From: Tetrahymena elliotti 4EA
Taxonomy: Eukaryota; Ciliophora; Oligohymenophorea; Hymenostomatida; Tetrahymenidae
DNA: 64,000 nt
Direction: 5' to 3'
NCBI GenBank assembly: GCA_000231825.2
Contig: JH720334.1
Span: forward strand, 361,804-425,803
The notes under the pieces were generated by a model that did not search any database, was not told the DNA's origin, and saw only the letters and a list, made by a program, of their open reading frames with translations. Positions 49,371-63,651 of this stretch are shown one piece after another. The position numbers and the translations under genes were made by a program. Positions within the stretch are counted from its first letter, which is position 1; each line of letters starts with the position of its first letter.

Positions 49371-51508
49371 AAATAAGATAATAAATTAAACATACAAACA
49401 AACAACAAACCTTTATACTTACTTACTTTCCTACCTACCTACCAATAAAGAATAATAAAGATTAAACTGATACTTTTGAAATAAAATATAAAAATACCAC
49501 TTCAAAATAATTTATTATTATCAAAATTATATATCTATTTTATTTATCATTGCAGAATGAATTCTATATAAAATCTGTAATTTAATTAAATATTCTTTAA
49601 TTCTTCTAGATATAATTTATTACATTAATTGCTTTTTCATACTATCATTATTGTTTATTGTTCATATATCTATCGATTTATACCTACATATTTACATTCC
49701 TAGATACATTTACACATTTACTCACTCACTCATTATTAAATAAATAAATTCATACTAATATCATTTTAAATAAATTATTGTTTATTATTTAGACAAAATG
49801 CTAATCAAAATAGAATATGAAGTAGAATTTAAAATATTTATCCTAAATGAGTTGTCAGTAGTAATTTATTTAAAATTTAGATGTCTTATTTATATCAAAA
49901 AAAATGAAGCCAAAAATAATTTGTGATAATATTTATTTACCACAAAAATTTTTTACGCTAGTTAATTTGTTTAGTGATGTAATATTTTATATAAATATAA
50001 TTTAAATTAGAAGGAGATTATAAATTAATTAGATTATCTCAATCACTCTGATTATAATATTTAGATAGGGCTAGCAGATATGATTCAATGTTTTCTTCTT
50101 ACAAATATTTTATTTTATTATAATTAAAATGGTATAATTTAGAATATAAATCTGTATTTTTTAAATAATCCCTCAACTAATTTACATTAAAGTTCTAGAT
50201 ATTGAGAAAAATCTTATATAAAAGTTTTAAAAAGAACATATTTTATATCTTAAATTCCATAAAAAAATATTCAATTTAAAATAAAGAAAAATAAATTTTT
50301 TTAAATTTCTTAAAATAAAAAAATAAGTACAAATAATATTCCTGATTTTTTTGTTTGAAGAGGTTTCATTTTTTAAAAATATAGTTTTTTAGAAATTATT
50401 ATATTAGAAGTAAGCATAAATCATATTTAATTCCCAAACTTAAAATTATTGAATGAAGATTTTGTGGTTAAAATAAAATTAATAAATTTGTATTTTGACT
50501 TAATCAAAATCTAAAATAAAATTTTAAAATATTTTATGCCTAATTTGATAGATACTTTATCGTTGTTTTAAGCATAATTTACAAAAAAAATATTGTTTTA
50601 ATATATGTTAAATCTATTCAAATAGTAAGCCTACCTAATCATCTATTCCCTGATTAAATTGTAACAAATTAAAAGAAATCTTTTATAAATCAAACCGAAT
50701 ATCCAATAAATTTCTAAATAGATGTTTTCCAGAAATTTAATGCTCTTTTTGCTGATTCTCAAAGTATTGTTTGAAAATTGATTAATTTTATTATAAAATT
50801 ATGAATAAAACATTTATACACAAACTATATTCTTGTCTTATATTCTCATTAATTTTAATAGGTTTTTTAAATAAAGCAGAAAGAGAAAAATATCAATTTA
50901 AGTATTTCTTATTTAGTGTTAATGCTTTAAATTTGTGTTTGATAACACTAGAGTAAACAATTACGTTTTTAATTAAGCAGTAATACAAATTTTGATTAAT
51001 TTATTTTAACATATTATTGATGCTTTAAAAATGCTTTTTATAAGCAAAATATTTTTCACTGACTAAATAGGAAGAAAAATGATGAATGCTTTGTTTTTAT
51101 TAAACGAAATATTAATAATAATTGGTTTAGGTAATGAATAATTACATTACTTTTTTGATATAATCGGAGCTATTGAAAAAATATAGATGTAATTAATTTA
51201 ACAAAAATTGAACATATTAAGAGATATTTAGCTTTAAAATTGTTATGAATTTTTGTAAATTTTTCAGTTAAAATTTTGAATTTGTTAAATATCATTGAAT
51301 TAATAAGTTAATAAATAAGAAAGTAAGTAATTAAATAGTATTTTAAGATTACAAACATAGCAAAAATCAATCAATCATAGCTATTTTTTAAATCTAAATA
51401 GATTGCTATAATTTAGTCAAATTAAGAGAGCTAAACATTTTATCTAATACCTCAGACATATTCTTAATACAAAATAATCTTAGCAAAAGTTAAAATGAAT
51501 AAGCAGCC
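49371..51508. other. Intergenic AT-rich DNA
   Basis: About 2.1 kb. Immediately after the upstream gene there are CTTACTTTCCTACCTACCTACC-type and CATTTACTCACTCACTCATT-type short repeats (49420-49440, 49705-49735). No coding region is seen before the next gene. Confidence 0.5.
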
Positions 51509-54500
51509 ATGTAATTTCTTTTTCAAAAATACCAAATTTTACATATTAAATTTATATGTAAAGCATCAGAAAAATTTTAAAAAGATAGAGATCTAAGGCT
51601 TAAAAATGATATAAAATAGGAAGCTATATTGAGCAATCATAATAAGAATTCAGATTTGCAAAGAATTAATTAAAATAATTATAGAAAAAATGGATTAGTT
51701 TTTGGTACTTTATTTTTTAATGAAACATCAACATAAAACTAATAGCTAAATAATACAAATTAAAATATGACTTAAAATTGCAAAAGCAATTCTAGCATAT
51801 CTCCATCTAGCTAAAGTTTTCAAAAAAAATATCATAATAAAATAGAAGAGTAAAATACAAAAAATTTTGCAAGAGCCTCTCTAAGCAGCACAGAAAACTA
51901 GCATGACTAAGAAGAAACGATAAGGAATATAGTTCATAAAGTTGAAATTGATTCTGAAGGGATTATCTAAGAGAAAACATATAAATAAGTAATAGATTAG
52001 TAAGTGCAAAGAGAGAATCACTTAAAGAACTTATAAAATAAATATAGATAAAATCCCATTAAGGTAGAGGATAATGAGGATGAAAACTATTTAAAATAAA
52101 TTAAGTCTGCTCATTTTCAAGCAAATAGCAATGATGATGTTAACAATTCAAATTTATTGTAGGGAAAAAGTAAAACTCAATAAGAATAACAGTTAAATTA
52201 TAGTTATGTTTCCTTTGATGATAATGGAGAAAATTTTATGACTAATCAGACAGATGAGCAGAGTGAATTTAATACCAAATAAAGTTATAATCTTAAAAAT
52301 AAGTTCTCTTCTATATCTTCAACCTCAACTGGAATATATTAAAAAAAGATTGATGAAGTTTAGTAATAATTAAAAGAAAAAATAAGCTTTTTGATAGCCC
52401 TAGAGGAGGAATTACTCGAAACTAAAACCTAGCTAAATATGCAAAAATTAGAAAATTCTTCACACAAAGAAAGAATCAATAAATTATAAAAAGATAATCA
52501 TTTAATGCAAAAATAGATTACTTAAATGGGTGAAACCATCAAAAATCTTGAGAAAGCAAGCAATTCATTGGTAAACCAAATTTTGCTAATCAAAAACAAT
52601 AATGAAATGAATAATAGCAAAGAGCATCAGAGCTCACTTAACAATCTTAATGATAGCACTATAAATCCCTTAGCCACTTACCAAGAATATCTAAATGATA
52701 TTGTAAAAAGTAATATCAATCTAAGAATAAGTCTAGAAGAACTTAATCAAAAATATGGCTAACTAAAAAATTAAATAAACTCTACTGTATACACTCATAG
52801 TTCACCTGTTTCAACAAAAACTCAGAATCTCTAGTTCGATACTAATCTCAGTACAGTAAGAAATTTATTTTTTAATTTAAAAATACATTTAGTCATTGAA
52901 TTATCATTTTAAATTAAAATTTAAATAATTAGAATAATTATAGAAGCCGCTTTTTGAAGGATAATTAGGATAGTGTAGAAGGTGGTAGAAAAAGTGTGTC
53001 TCCCTCTAATATATCTTCAAGTAAAAGTAGAGCAAGTATGAGCCCTATGTAAGGAGGGATGAATGTTGTAGATTTTGAAAAGAGTTTGATTTATAGCAAA
53101 TAGCAGGCATAATATAGCTTGTAAGGAAAAGTTAGAGAAATAAAGGAGGCTTGTGATAAGTTTGTCTATAAATATATAAAAAATAAAAGAAGAAACTGTA
53201 CTGATGAGAAGGAGAAATAATTTTATGTTGAATTAGATAACGAATTATTACTAATAAATAACAATATTTAAAAAATGGAGTCCTATTTAGAGGAGGTAAA
53301 ATTTGAAAATGAATCTAGAGTGAAAAATGCTAGAGAGTAATTTGAAATAACCTTAAAGGAAATTGAATAAATTAAAAAGATAGCTGAAGAAAGGAATAAG
53401 ATTTTGATTGATTAAGTAAAATAGATTGAGCAACAAAATGTCAGCTTAAATAAAACAGTAGAGAATTATAAGGGATCTTTAATGGAAAATGAGAAAGGAT
53501 TAGATGAATCACGACTTAAATTAGAATCGTACTAAAAGACAGCTGAAGATTACTAAAACATGCTTAGACAAGCTAATGAAACTCTGTCTCAAAAAAATGA
53601 TGAGTTGATCTAAATGAAAAAATATAGAGAGAATTTGGAAAGAGACTTGAATGAGAAGGTTCAAAATATAAAAGAACTTAAATTAGAAAATAATGAAAAT
53701 AGTTAGTTTATCAGAAAGCTTCAAGAGTAAATTATAGCTTTGTAATAGGAGATGTCAGAGAAGCAAGAAACTCTTTCTAAAACTTAAGAATTCGTATAGC
53801 AGCTCAAAGAAGAAAGTGAGAAAAAAGTGAATTCTATTCAAAGAGATAATTACTAAGTTTAAAATAAGGAAAAAGAGTTCCTTGAAAAGGAAATCAAATT
53901 TAAAGAAAGAGAAAACTAGCTGCTAAATGAGCTCTCTCAAAGAGATTAAATTATCTCTAATCTCTAAGATTAAATAAATGAAATAAATCAATCACACCTC
54001 ATAAATAAAATTGAGTCTGAAAATGAGTGTTTAAAGACAGAGTTAGATAATCTTAAGCAAATAAAGTCAGAATTTGAGAATAATTTTAATATTTTGTAAA
54101 CATAAATCACAGCTTTAAAGTCGGAAAACAAAGAATTGAAAAATGTAAAATTTAACTATTATATTATGTTTTTATTTTATATAGATCCTTAGAAATTAAT
54201 TACATTTTTTAATATTGAATTTTTAAATAATTAGGATGAAGTAGAAAGAAAATTATTGAACTATGAAAAATATCTTTAATTAGAGGTAATTTATTGAATA
54301 GTTAGTTATATTATATATGAGTTTAATCTTTTGATAGTAAAAACTAGGTTTATAGTAAACGGATATCTTACTTTTAGTGGAGAAGCTACCTTTGGCAGAG
54401 CAGGAGTTGTAGACAATTGTTGCTTTGAATGATAAGTTATAAAATGAGATAAATAAATTAAAATAAGAGAAAGGAGATAGTGAAAAAGGATAAAAAGATT

Positions 54501-56494
54501 GGAAAAGCAAGTTTGAAAAAAGTAGCTAAGAAATAAAGCACATTTAAGAGCAGTTTAACCAAGAAAGAGATTTACTAAAAGAAAACATAAAATAGTAAAT
54601 TCAAATGAATTAATAATTACAAAAATAAAATTAGACAATCATGAAAAATTGTGAATTAACAAAATAAGGCTAAGTTAATTTAGAAACTCAAGTAAAGAAT
54701 CTCACTGAAGAAAATGAACTCCTTTCTCAGAAATGCATTAAACTTGAAGACTGCTTATAATTACTAGTGAAAGAAAGAGAGTTAATAAAGAAATAGTAGG
54801 GTGATGCTAAATTAAAAGAGTTATCAAATTCTGAATATAATGTAATTTAAAGTCTTTCAAGTACTTCTGTTAGATAACTTAACACAAAAACCAATATAAA
54901 AAATGATACAAAAGATAAATTAAGAATTAGTACATCAAAAGATAAATTAAGAATTAGTACATCAAAAGATAAATTAAGAATTAGTACATCAAAAGATAAT
55001 TCAGGCCTTGCTGAAAGAATTTAAACAAGTGTTTCTCCTTCAAATTCAAGAAGCTCTAAACAATCACTTAAAATGAGTAAGAATCAGCTACCATCTAATA
55101 GCAATTTAAACAATAATGCTAACTAGACAAATAATTCGAAGTAAATAAATTAATAATCAACTAACAACCTCAGTAAAGTTAAATAAACATAACCTAATTA
55201 AAATTTATCTAATAGTATTTAAAGCTAGTCTTCTGTTAAGAGTTATAATAATACTAATAGAAGCTAATCATAGTTAACATCATCTCAATAAATTAAGTAA
55301 ATGCAGCAATTTCATGCTATGTAAGGTATATAGTAACATTAGTTAGCTTCTTTAAGTCCTATGTCACAACAAAAATATTAATAAAACAATAATTTATCTG
55401 TATAATCAAATTAGAGTGGTAAAAACAATCATCTTGCTTTACAGTCTATTTCACCAAAAAATATTTTACAAAGCCAAGAGTTAAAATCAAAGCATGTTAC
55501 AGAAAAAGAAAATAATTTCTCTATGCCTTAAGAATAAAGCATAAAAATTTCATAGCTGATACAAAGTAATCAATTAAATAACAACAACAGTTTAATCTAA
55601 TCTATTTAAGGAAATGTCTTCACTCCAGGCAGAAGTTCAAGTAATTTAAATACATCATAAAATCTGTTTAATACTTAAAACTTAGTGAATTCTTAAAATC
55701 TAAGATAATCTAATCAAACTAATAACTGCGAATATGCAAGAGAAAACTCCCAGAGAATTCAAATACCAAATTAATCCAATAATTACCAATAAGATGATCA
55801 TGATGATTAGAACAAATATATTTAAGAAAATGAACATTTTGTTGAGAGTAGAACTATCTTTACAAATAGAGTTGCAGAGAAACCTAATTATTCTTAGAAT
55901 GAAGACTGTAAGATGAGCTCAGATGAAGGATACTCAAATAATATGTATACAGTTAACTTTTATGAGGATTCTAATTAACAGTGGAAAATAAAGTCTTTAA
56001 GAGATAACCCATATGAAATAGTAAAAAAAAGTGACAAAAATGTAAATTAAACCTTTGCAGAAGCTGACTAGTACGAAGATTTTGAAGAGAAGCCAGATTT
56101 GGACTAGATTTAAAATTAGTAAAAAGAGAGATTTGAGAGAGAGATGAATCTGAGAGAGCAAGAGCAAAGAGAGTTATTATAAAACTAATTCAATATATAA
56201 TAATATCAAAATAAGAATACTAATTTAATATAAGATACAGAACAAAATTAAATTTGGAATGAGTAATAAAACAAATAAACTTTTTAATAAAAAGATATGT
56301 TTGAAAATTCATCAGAAACAAATACCTTATAATAATAACAATAACAATAAAGTTATGAATAAATAAGCAAGATACATGAAGGGTTTAGCTTTAACAATGA
56401 AATATAACGTGGCAAGTTCATGTTTTAGCAGTAATTAAATAATATCAATTTTAGTGATGAAGCATTCTAAACTGAATAATATTCATTTAATTGA
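51509..56494 (+). CDS. Large coiled-coil protein with QN-rich tail
   Basis: Exons 51509-52855, 52933-54144, 54235-54285 and 54356-56494 join in phase 0, giving 1,582 residues. The third exon is only 51 bp. The first 270 residues are polar; a short coiled coil follows. A Ser-rich linker (VSPSNISSSKSR) leads into a long continuous coiled coil encoded by exons two to four, with heptads of Leu/Ile and Glu/Lys/Gln and no proline. A 9-residue tandem repeat (KDKLRISTS, three copies) begins the tail, which is Ser/Asn/Gln-rich. The tail includes acidic and Arg/Glu-rich helical patches (EREMNLREQEQRELLQN). The layout resembles cytoskeletal or centrosomal/basal-body linker proteins, but composition alone does not prove it. 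The start codon is the first in-frame ATG after open AT-rich sequence, so it is uncertain. Confidence 0.8.
54911..54991 (+). repeat. 27-bp tandem repeat, three perfect copies
   Basis: The unit AAAGATAAATTAAGAATTAG-TACATCA is repeated three times without a mismatch inside the coding frame, encoding KDKLRISTS x3, followed by a partial fourth (KDN). Perfect identity at the DNA level in an otherwise fast-drifting region suggests recent expansion and likely length polymorphism. Confidence 0.9.
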
Positions 56495-57763
56495 ATTGAT
56501 TGATGATTTTTAATAAGTCTAAAAATAGCACAGAATTCACTGGAAGTTTTTAGAAGGATTGTCGATGATGTTTAATTAATATACTTATTCTTGAAAAATC
56601 AAATCATATAACTTTAATTAAATTTATGGAATAAATAATCGATTTACTTCTTCAAGCTTACATATTTTTATATTGTAAACAAACATAATAACTTATTAAA
56701 TATAATTTTAAATTAATTTCATTAATATTTTTCAAATTCAACTAAGTTTCTATCAAAAATTACAAAAATTTGATATTCACAATACAAAATATATTGTTTA
56801 AAAATTATCTAAAATAAACAAAATCTATCAATAAATTAGATAAAATCTCAGTTTAAATTTATATAAATTTTATTTATTCTTTAACATTTAAATCCAATGT
56901 ATTGATTATTGAAAGAATCAGTAGTTATTTTTAGATACAATAAAATAATATTAGCTTTGATCTAAAATATATGAGATACTTAGGTAAAAAAATTTGAGTG
57001 AAGTATTTAAAGGAGAGCTAAATATAAATCTACAGCTTATATCGGGATATAAGGTCTAAAATTTAAATATATAGTATATAAATTGAAAGAAAATAATCAT
57101 ATTAGTTAGTTTATTTGAGTAATTTAAATTTAGAACCTTAGGAAACGCAGTAGTTTTACGTTATAAAAAAATAATGCTATTTATAGCATAGAAAAACAGA
57201 GTATTAAGTTAGAATAAAAATGGTAAAGATATGAGTAAAATGAATTAGAAAAATAGAAGTATCGAAATTTATTTTAAGCTAACAATGAAATATAAATAAA
57301 ATAACTATGAATAAATGATAAAGTTGAGAGACTAATTTTTAAATAAGAATATTAAGTTAATCCATATTAACCATTCTATCAATCATAATAATTCAATTTA
57401 ATTCTGACTCCAATAGCTGAAAAGTATGTCATCAATTTATCAAATAAATACAAATGAAATTATCTATCTATCAATAAATCAGTCATAATAATTCGATGAT
57501 GAGCTTATATTGCTGAAAAGTAATATCTATTTAAATAAATTATTTCTAATCAATAAAAATATATTCATTCATCTTTATAACAACTAAGCAAGTAAAAAAA
57601 CAAAAAAAATAACAATAAGAAGATCAGACACAAGTATAATCCAATCCTATTATACAATTTTTAAAGCCTTAAAAATATTTGAAAACACAATTAAAGAGCT
57701 TAACATATTTAACACAACAATCAGCTAATAAACCAAGCCAAATACACAAATTATTAGAAAATT
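56495..57763. other. Intergenic region
   Basis: AT-rich flank upstream of the debranching-enzyme gene. Two diverged direct repeats (about 57380-57430 and 57475-57530, sharing ATCATAATAATTC and GCTGAAAAGTA in order) lie about 100 bp apart. No gene seen. Confidence 0.5.
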
Positions 57764-60700
57764 ATGAGTACAACAAACGGTGCCAATACCCATAATAGCG
57801 GCTAGCAGTTCATAGTTAACTTAGATTAGAATGGTTCATTCCCTAATTCCTATGAAAAGTAGTACATAGTCCATGCAAATGATTCAGTAACAATTGCTTT
57901 AGATTCCAGTAAGCTACAATAATAGACTCCCATTCTATTAACTAATTACCCTGAGTTTGACAAAACTAAAAACTCTTACATCCATCCTTTAGCTCCTGAA
58001 TTCACAGAAAGTTCAAACTTGGTCATTCAAGAATCTGAATTGCTCAAGAAGTATAAAATTTTTACTGGATTTTATAATTCAGAAGGTTCTTGGTAAGTAG
58101 ACTTGTAAATTCAAGATTTTGATGGCTCCTTATTTCTCTAGGTCATATTTATTCAAGGAGACTATATACCTGGCCAAAAAGAACCTCTTAACATCAAGAG
58201 TTTTGGCGCAGCTGAATGGCTTATCATCCAGCCCAGATTAACAGTCAATAAAAATCCAATAGGTATGGATTAAATTATTATTCAAACCGTTTTACCTTTT
58301 AGCTTAGGGCATTCAAGCAAATGGTTAGAAATTCTTAGAACTTAAACTAATTTAGGTTATAATGGTTTCCACTTCCCTCCTATCTAAAAGCTAGGTTTCT
58401 CTGGTTCCTACTATTCAATCAATGATTAGCTTAAGGCTAATACTGATTTGTTTGATTAAAATGACAAAGAACCTTTTGCTGCAATGAAAAAAATTGTCAA
58501 CACAATCGAAACAGAAATGAATGCTCTCTCTTTCGTAGATATTTTGATAAACCACACTTCATTTGACAGTGAGTGGCTACTTTAATTGCCTGAAGCTGTA
58601 TACAATCCTGAGAATACTCCTTAATTAGCAGTTGCTTTAGAATTAGATGAAGCCATCCAAAATTTCAGTGATAAACTTGCAACCCATTAAGTTAAAGAGT
58701 ATTACAATGGTTCCAATAGAATTGAAAATGAAGAACAACTTGGAGTGCTCATAGAAATAATGAAAACAAATATTTTCTATGGCTTGAAGCTTGAGGAATA
58801 TTTCCTTTTAGATAAACAAGCCATTTCTACCAAATTTTAGGAAGCATTAAAAGCAAAAGGCTTGAAGATAGTCGAGAAAGAAATAGATGTAGATGACGAT
58901 GAAAATATCTTCTCTAGATCAGGTTTCGATATCTTGAATGCTTTCATCAAGTCACACTCTAGCAGTTTAGGTAAACAAACATAAAAATTTTTATTAACAA
59001 GCATAGAATTAACATAATTAATAAGCTGTTTTTGAGTGTGAGAAAAAAATTAAGCCTTTTACTTATTTATAATTCTACCAAATTTATTCAATCTAAATAA
59101 AAATCAATCAAGTTTATTAAATCAAAATAAAATTTGATTTTGTAATAAAAACAGCTAATAAATTTATTTACTTTTCTATTTAGATTCATTTTCATTTGAA
59201 TTAGATATTAAATAAATATATCTTTGATTAAATAAAAATAGATAGAAAGAACTAAGCAAATAGTTCATTCATTTTTATTTTGGAAAATTAACATGATTCC
59301 AAAACAATTTTTTTATTGAAAAAAATTAGAAGAATTTAAAATTTTTTAATATATCAAATAGGTGCTAAAAGATATGGTGCTTCTATTGACATTAATAAAC
59401 TTATTGAAACTGAAATTTCTAAGCAACCAGGTCTCTTCTCTTTAGAAGCCTTTGAAAGAGCATTAAGTCACTTTAATTAAACATGGATGGATCGTTTTTA
59501 CGAATACACCAATCAAGCTGTTGAATCAACAAGAGGTTAAATTCGCTATTGGCATGTGGAATTAGGAAGATTTGAAGTTACGAACCAATATTCTCTTGTT
59601 CCTAGATATTTTACTAAAATGAGTAATGGCAGATATGCAGCAAATAATGGTTGGATTATGGTAATTACTTTTATTCAATTAAAATTAAAATTTTAAAAGC
59701 TTAAGAAATTAATAGTAAATAGCCCAAAGATTTTATTTCACATAAAATAAATGAATATTTTAATTATTGTGTTATTTAAATTAAAAAGAATTATGATCCA
59801 TTAAAAAATTTTGCAGATGATCAAGAATTCCATTATTACAGACGTACTATTTGTATTTGGGGAGATTTAATTAAATTGAGATATGGCTAGAGCAAAAAAG
59901 ACTCACCTGGTTTGTGGAAACGCATGAAAAAGTATGTCCAAGAAATGGCTAAAGTTTTCCATGGCTTTCGTTTAGATAATGCTCATAGTACTCCCCTACA
60001 TGTTGGTGAATATTTTATGAGAAAAGCTCGTAATGTCAATAAGAATTTAATGATATTTGCAGAGTTATTCACAGGAAATGGCTAGAAAGATGCTATATTC
60101 TGTAAGAGAATGGGTATTAATGCTCTTGTTCGTGAACTAAATCATAACAGAAATCCTCTCGATCTTTATCATAATCTTCATTGGTTATCTAGATCATAGG
60201 AATCAAGTGTAGGCACATTACCTCATCTCTTTTAATACGACTTTAACTCAAGCTAAAAGAAAATCCATTTAGTTCCTACATCAACCAAGAGCATTGTTTA
60301 TGACTAAACTCATGACAACGAATCCACCTTATCCATATTCTCACATTAACAAACTGTCCCATTAATAGCACTTACATCTTTCAGTCATTTTGTTTAAGGT
60401 ATCCATTGCATCATTTTTTCAAATTTCAACAACAAATTATTAAATCTTATTTCAGCTATTCAAAGCATTTATTACTTAAATATTAATTTTCAATAAATTT
60501 TTTAATTTATAGGTACTGTGAGAGGTTTTGATGAATTGTATCCTGAGAAACTCAGTGTTGTTTCTGAAAGAAGAAAGTATTAATCTCAATTAGACTGCAC
60601 TTAGACAGAGCTTGATAATATTCCTATTGAGGTAGGTATAGTAGCAACCCTTAGCTATTCAACTGAAAGTATAGAAATTAAGGGTAGTTGGGATAATTGG

Positions 60701-63651
60701 ACTACTGGAATTAAAATGAATCATCACTCTGGTACTCACGATACAGGATCTTTTTCATATCTAGCTAAATTCTAAGTTCCTAATGCTAACACAACCTATG
60801 AGTACAAATACATTATTGATGGAAAATGGTTAGCAGATGAAAATAAGTAAATAAAGAATGGAAACAATTTCTTTGAAGTTCCTGAAAATGCTAAAAATTT
60901 AACTTACTACAATAATTTATGCTTACTTCGTAAAACTTTCATCGAAATCAACTAAACCCTTAACAAGCATTATCCTTTTATTTTCTATTCTCATTATGAC
61001 TATGGATTCATATCAGTTATGAGAGAAACTTATTAGAAAGATTAGTATTATTTCCTCATCAGTAGAACTGCACTTTGTGAAACTGAAACAAAGGTAAAAT
61101 CTAAATAAATATTAATGTTATCTAATCGATTTGTAAATAAAATTAGGTTGATTTAGAAATAGAATGTCCAGGTATTATCTAATCAATAGAAGGAATCTAC
61201 AGTGTAAAATGAAAATTCAATTAAAATTATTCTTTATTTATCTTAAAAATATAAATTTAGGCTAGTGATTCTATTGATGTCGATGGAAATAGAGTTAAAA
61301 ATCATGAAGTTTTAACTGGTTTAAAGACTAAAATTTATAAAGAGTTCAATCTTTTTAAATATGGTGAATTGAATTACAATGAGGAAACTATGAAGCATTC
61401 AATTCGTTTCTTTAATGCACCTCCTTCATTATCTATAGTTATAAAATGTACTTTGCATTCTACTCAAAAGCAAGGTATTGAGAGATTAAACTATATGCTT
61501 CATCATATTCAAGATGAAGAGATTTTAGCTTTATATAAGCCTTTAAAGACTGAAGATTTCAACTATCTCTTCTTCTCATCTGAATAAGAAGAACATGAAA
61601 GAAGTGGCTATGGAATGTACAATATTCCAAACAAGGGAAATCTATTGTTTGGAGGTTTAGCTGGTACGCATTACATTTATTTACAATGTTTAGAAAATTC
61701 AATAAATTAAATTATTTAAATGAAAAGGTGTGTTCAAAGATGTTAATGAAGCATGTTAATACAATGATTTAGGAAAACCTCTTTTTGTAAACTTAAGAGA
61801 AGGATATTGGTACTTAGATTACATTACTAATAGACTGAGCAAATATTAAGGAAATCTCACTTAAATAACTGGCTATATCTAATCTTATTTTGATTTATTA
61901 AAGGTAATTCCAAAGTATTTAATACCTCATTACTTCAGTTAGTTTATTTTGTAAGTATAATTGCATGCTCATAAAGTTGTAGCTTCAAAGTTAAAAGGAG
62001 ATGCATTAAAGCTGGGCTCTTCCTTCCATAAGAATCTCCTCTTTGCTAATTACTAATTTTTGTCAGTTCTCCCATCAACTCATTTTGATGAATATTCTCT
62101 GTCTATGGCTGCTGGATTACCTCATTTCACTACTGGATGGGCCAGATGCTGGGGTAGAGATACATTTATTGCTTTGAGAGGTAATTTATGCTTTATTTTA
62201 ACTCTAATCATAAAATACAATAAAAAATAATAAATTTAAAGGTACTCTTTTGATTCCAGGCTTATATGAAGAAGCCAAATCAATAATTTGTATGTTTGCT
62301 TCTACTTTAAGACATGGTTTGATTCCTAATTTATTGGATAACGGAAAAAGTCCAAGATATAACTGCAGAGATGCTTGTTGGTGGTTTATTAAGGGTGTTA
62401 AAGATTACATTTAATTCACAAACGATAGCTCTATTTTGAAAAAAGAAATTAATATGCTTTTCTTGAGTGATGATTACATGGAACACTATGAAAAGGCATA
62501 GAAAGGCCTAACTAAAAAGATGTTGCTCTAAGATATCATTTTTGAGATCTTCCAGAAGCATGCTAAGGGAATCCACTTCAGAGAATGGAAAGCTGGTTGG
62601 GAAATTGATTCTAATATGGATACTGAAGGTTTCAATATCCACTTAAAGCTTGATGAAGTTACAGGTTTCATTTTGGGTGGTAACATGAGAAACTGCTTAA
62701 CATGGATGGATAAAATGGGTTCATCTACAAAGGCAGGCAACAAGGGTATTCCAGCAACTAGCAGGTAAAAATTTTTTTAAAATAATCAAAATAATAATGA
62801 ATTTTTTCTGAAATAAAAGAGATGGAGCTCCTATTGAAATGACTGCAATTCTAAAGTGCTGTATAGATTTTGTCAACAATAACCCTGATTTCCCTTACAA
62901 AGAAGTCGAAACAGCATCTGGAAAGAAATTAACTTTCAGATAATGGGGGTCACTTATTTCTGCAAACTTTGAAAAGTGCTATTGGATTCCAAACAAATTA
63001 CCTAGTTTGGATAATATGTCTGATAAGTTCTTTAAATACATTACAAGAAAAGGCATTTATAAAGATCTTTACAGTTCATCTATTCCTCGTTGTGATTTCT
63101 AACTTAGATCAAATGCCTGTATTGCTATAGCCTTAGCTCCTGAATTATTCACACCTTAAAATGCTCTCTTCCACTTAGCAACTGTAGAAGGTGTTCTTAT
63201 CGAATAAAATAGTTTGGGTGTTAAAAGTCTTGATAAGCTTGCTTAAGAGTATGTTCCATATTACGACAATTCTGATGATGGTATCTAACCCAAAACTGCT
63301 CATGGATTTTGTTATCACAATGGACCAGTAAAATAAACAAAATGTTTTTTTTTAATTCTAATGTTTTTTAAAATAAATTAGGAATGGGTATGGAGTTACG
63401 GCTATTTTTTGAAAGCATTACTTGAAATCAATAGAAAAGTACCATAATTCACAAAAGAAAAATTGATGAGCTACTTGTCTAATCACAAAAGACACATCAT
63501 TAAGAGCGAATGGCTTTCTCTTCCTGAAATGACTAACTAAAATGGTGAATACAATAATTTCTCTTGTCAAAGTCAAGCATGGTCAATTTCAACTTTAGTA
63601 GAAGTTTGCTATGATAGTGTATAGCTTCCAGTTAAAAGTCTTGCTAAGTGA
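57764..63651 (+). CDS. AGL: Glycogen debranching enzyme with internal CBM48
   Basis: Ten exons join in phase (57764-58970, 59362-59660, 59789-60398, 60513-61093, 61147-61203, 61261-61663, 61728-62180, 62242-62764, 62820-63327, 63382-63651): 1,636 residues, versus about 1,530 in yeast and human. The N-terminal half is the 4-alpha-glucanotransferase (GH13), with [13 protein letters not shown], nucleophile Asp-565 in [16 protein letters not shown], acid Glu-594 in FAELFTGN, and Asp-678 in THDNES. The C-terminal half is the amylo-1,6-glucosidase (GH133), with [16 protein letters not shown] and SQAWSIS. It moves maltotriosyl units and hydrolyses the branch glucose during glycogen breakdown. Between the halves, at about residues 746-831 after the conserved VVSERR block, sits an AMPK-type glycogen-binding module ([28 protein letters not shown]), which explains the extra length. 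It is entirely within exon four. Confidence 0.93.

Noticed and set aside
62528..62743. Minus-strand 71-codon frame
   Set aside because: Antisense to exon eight of the debranching enzyme.
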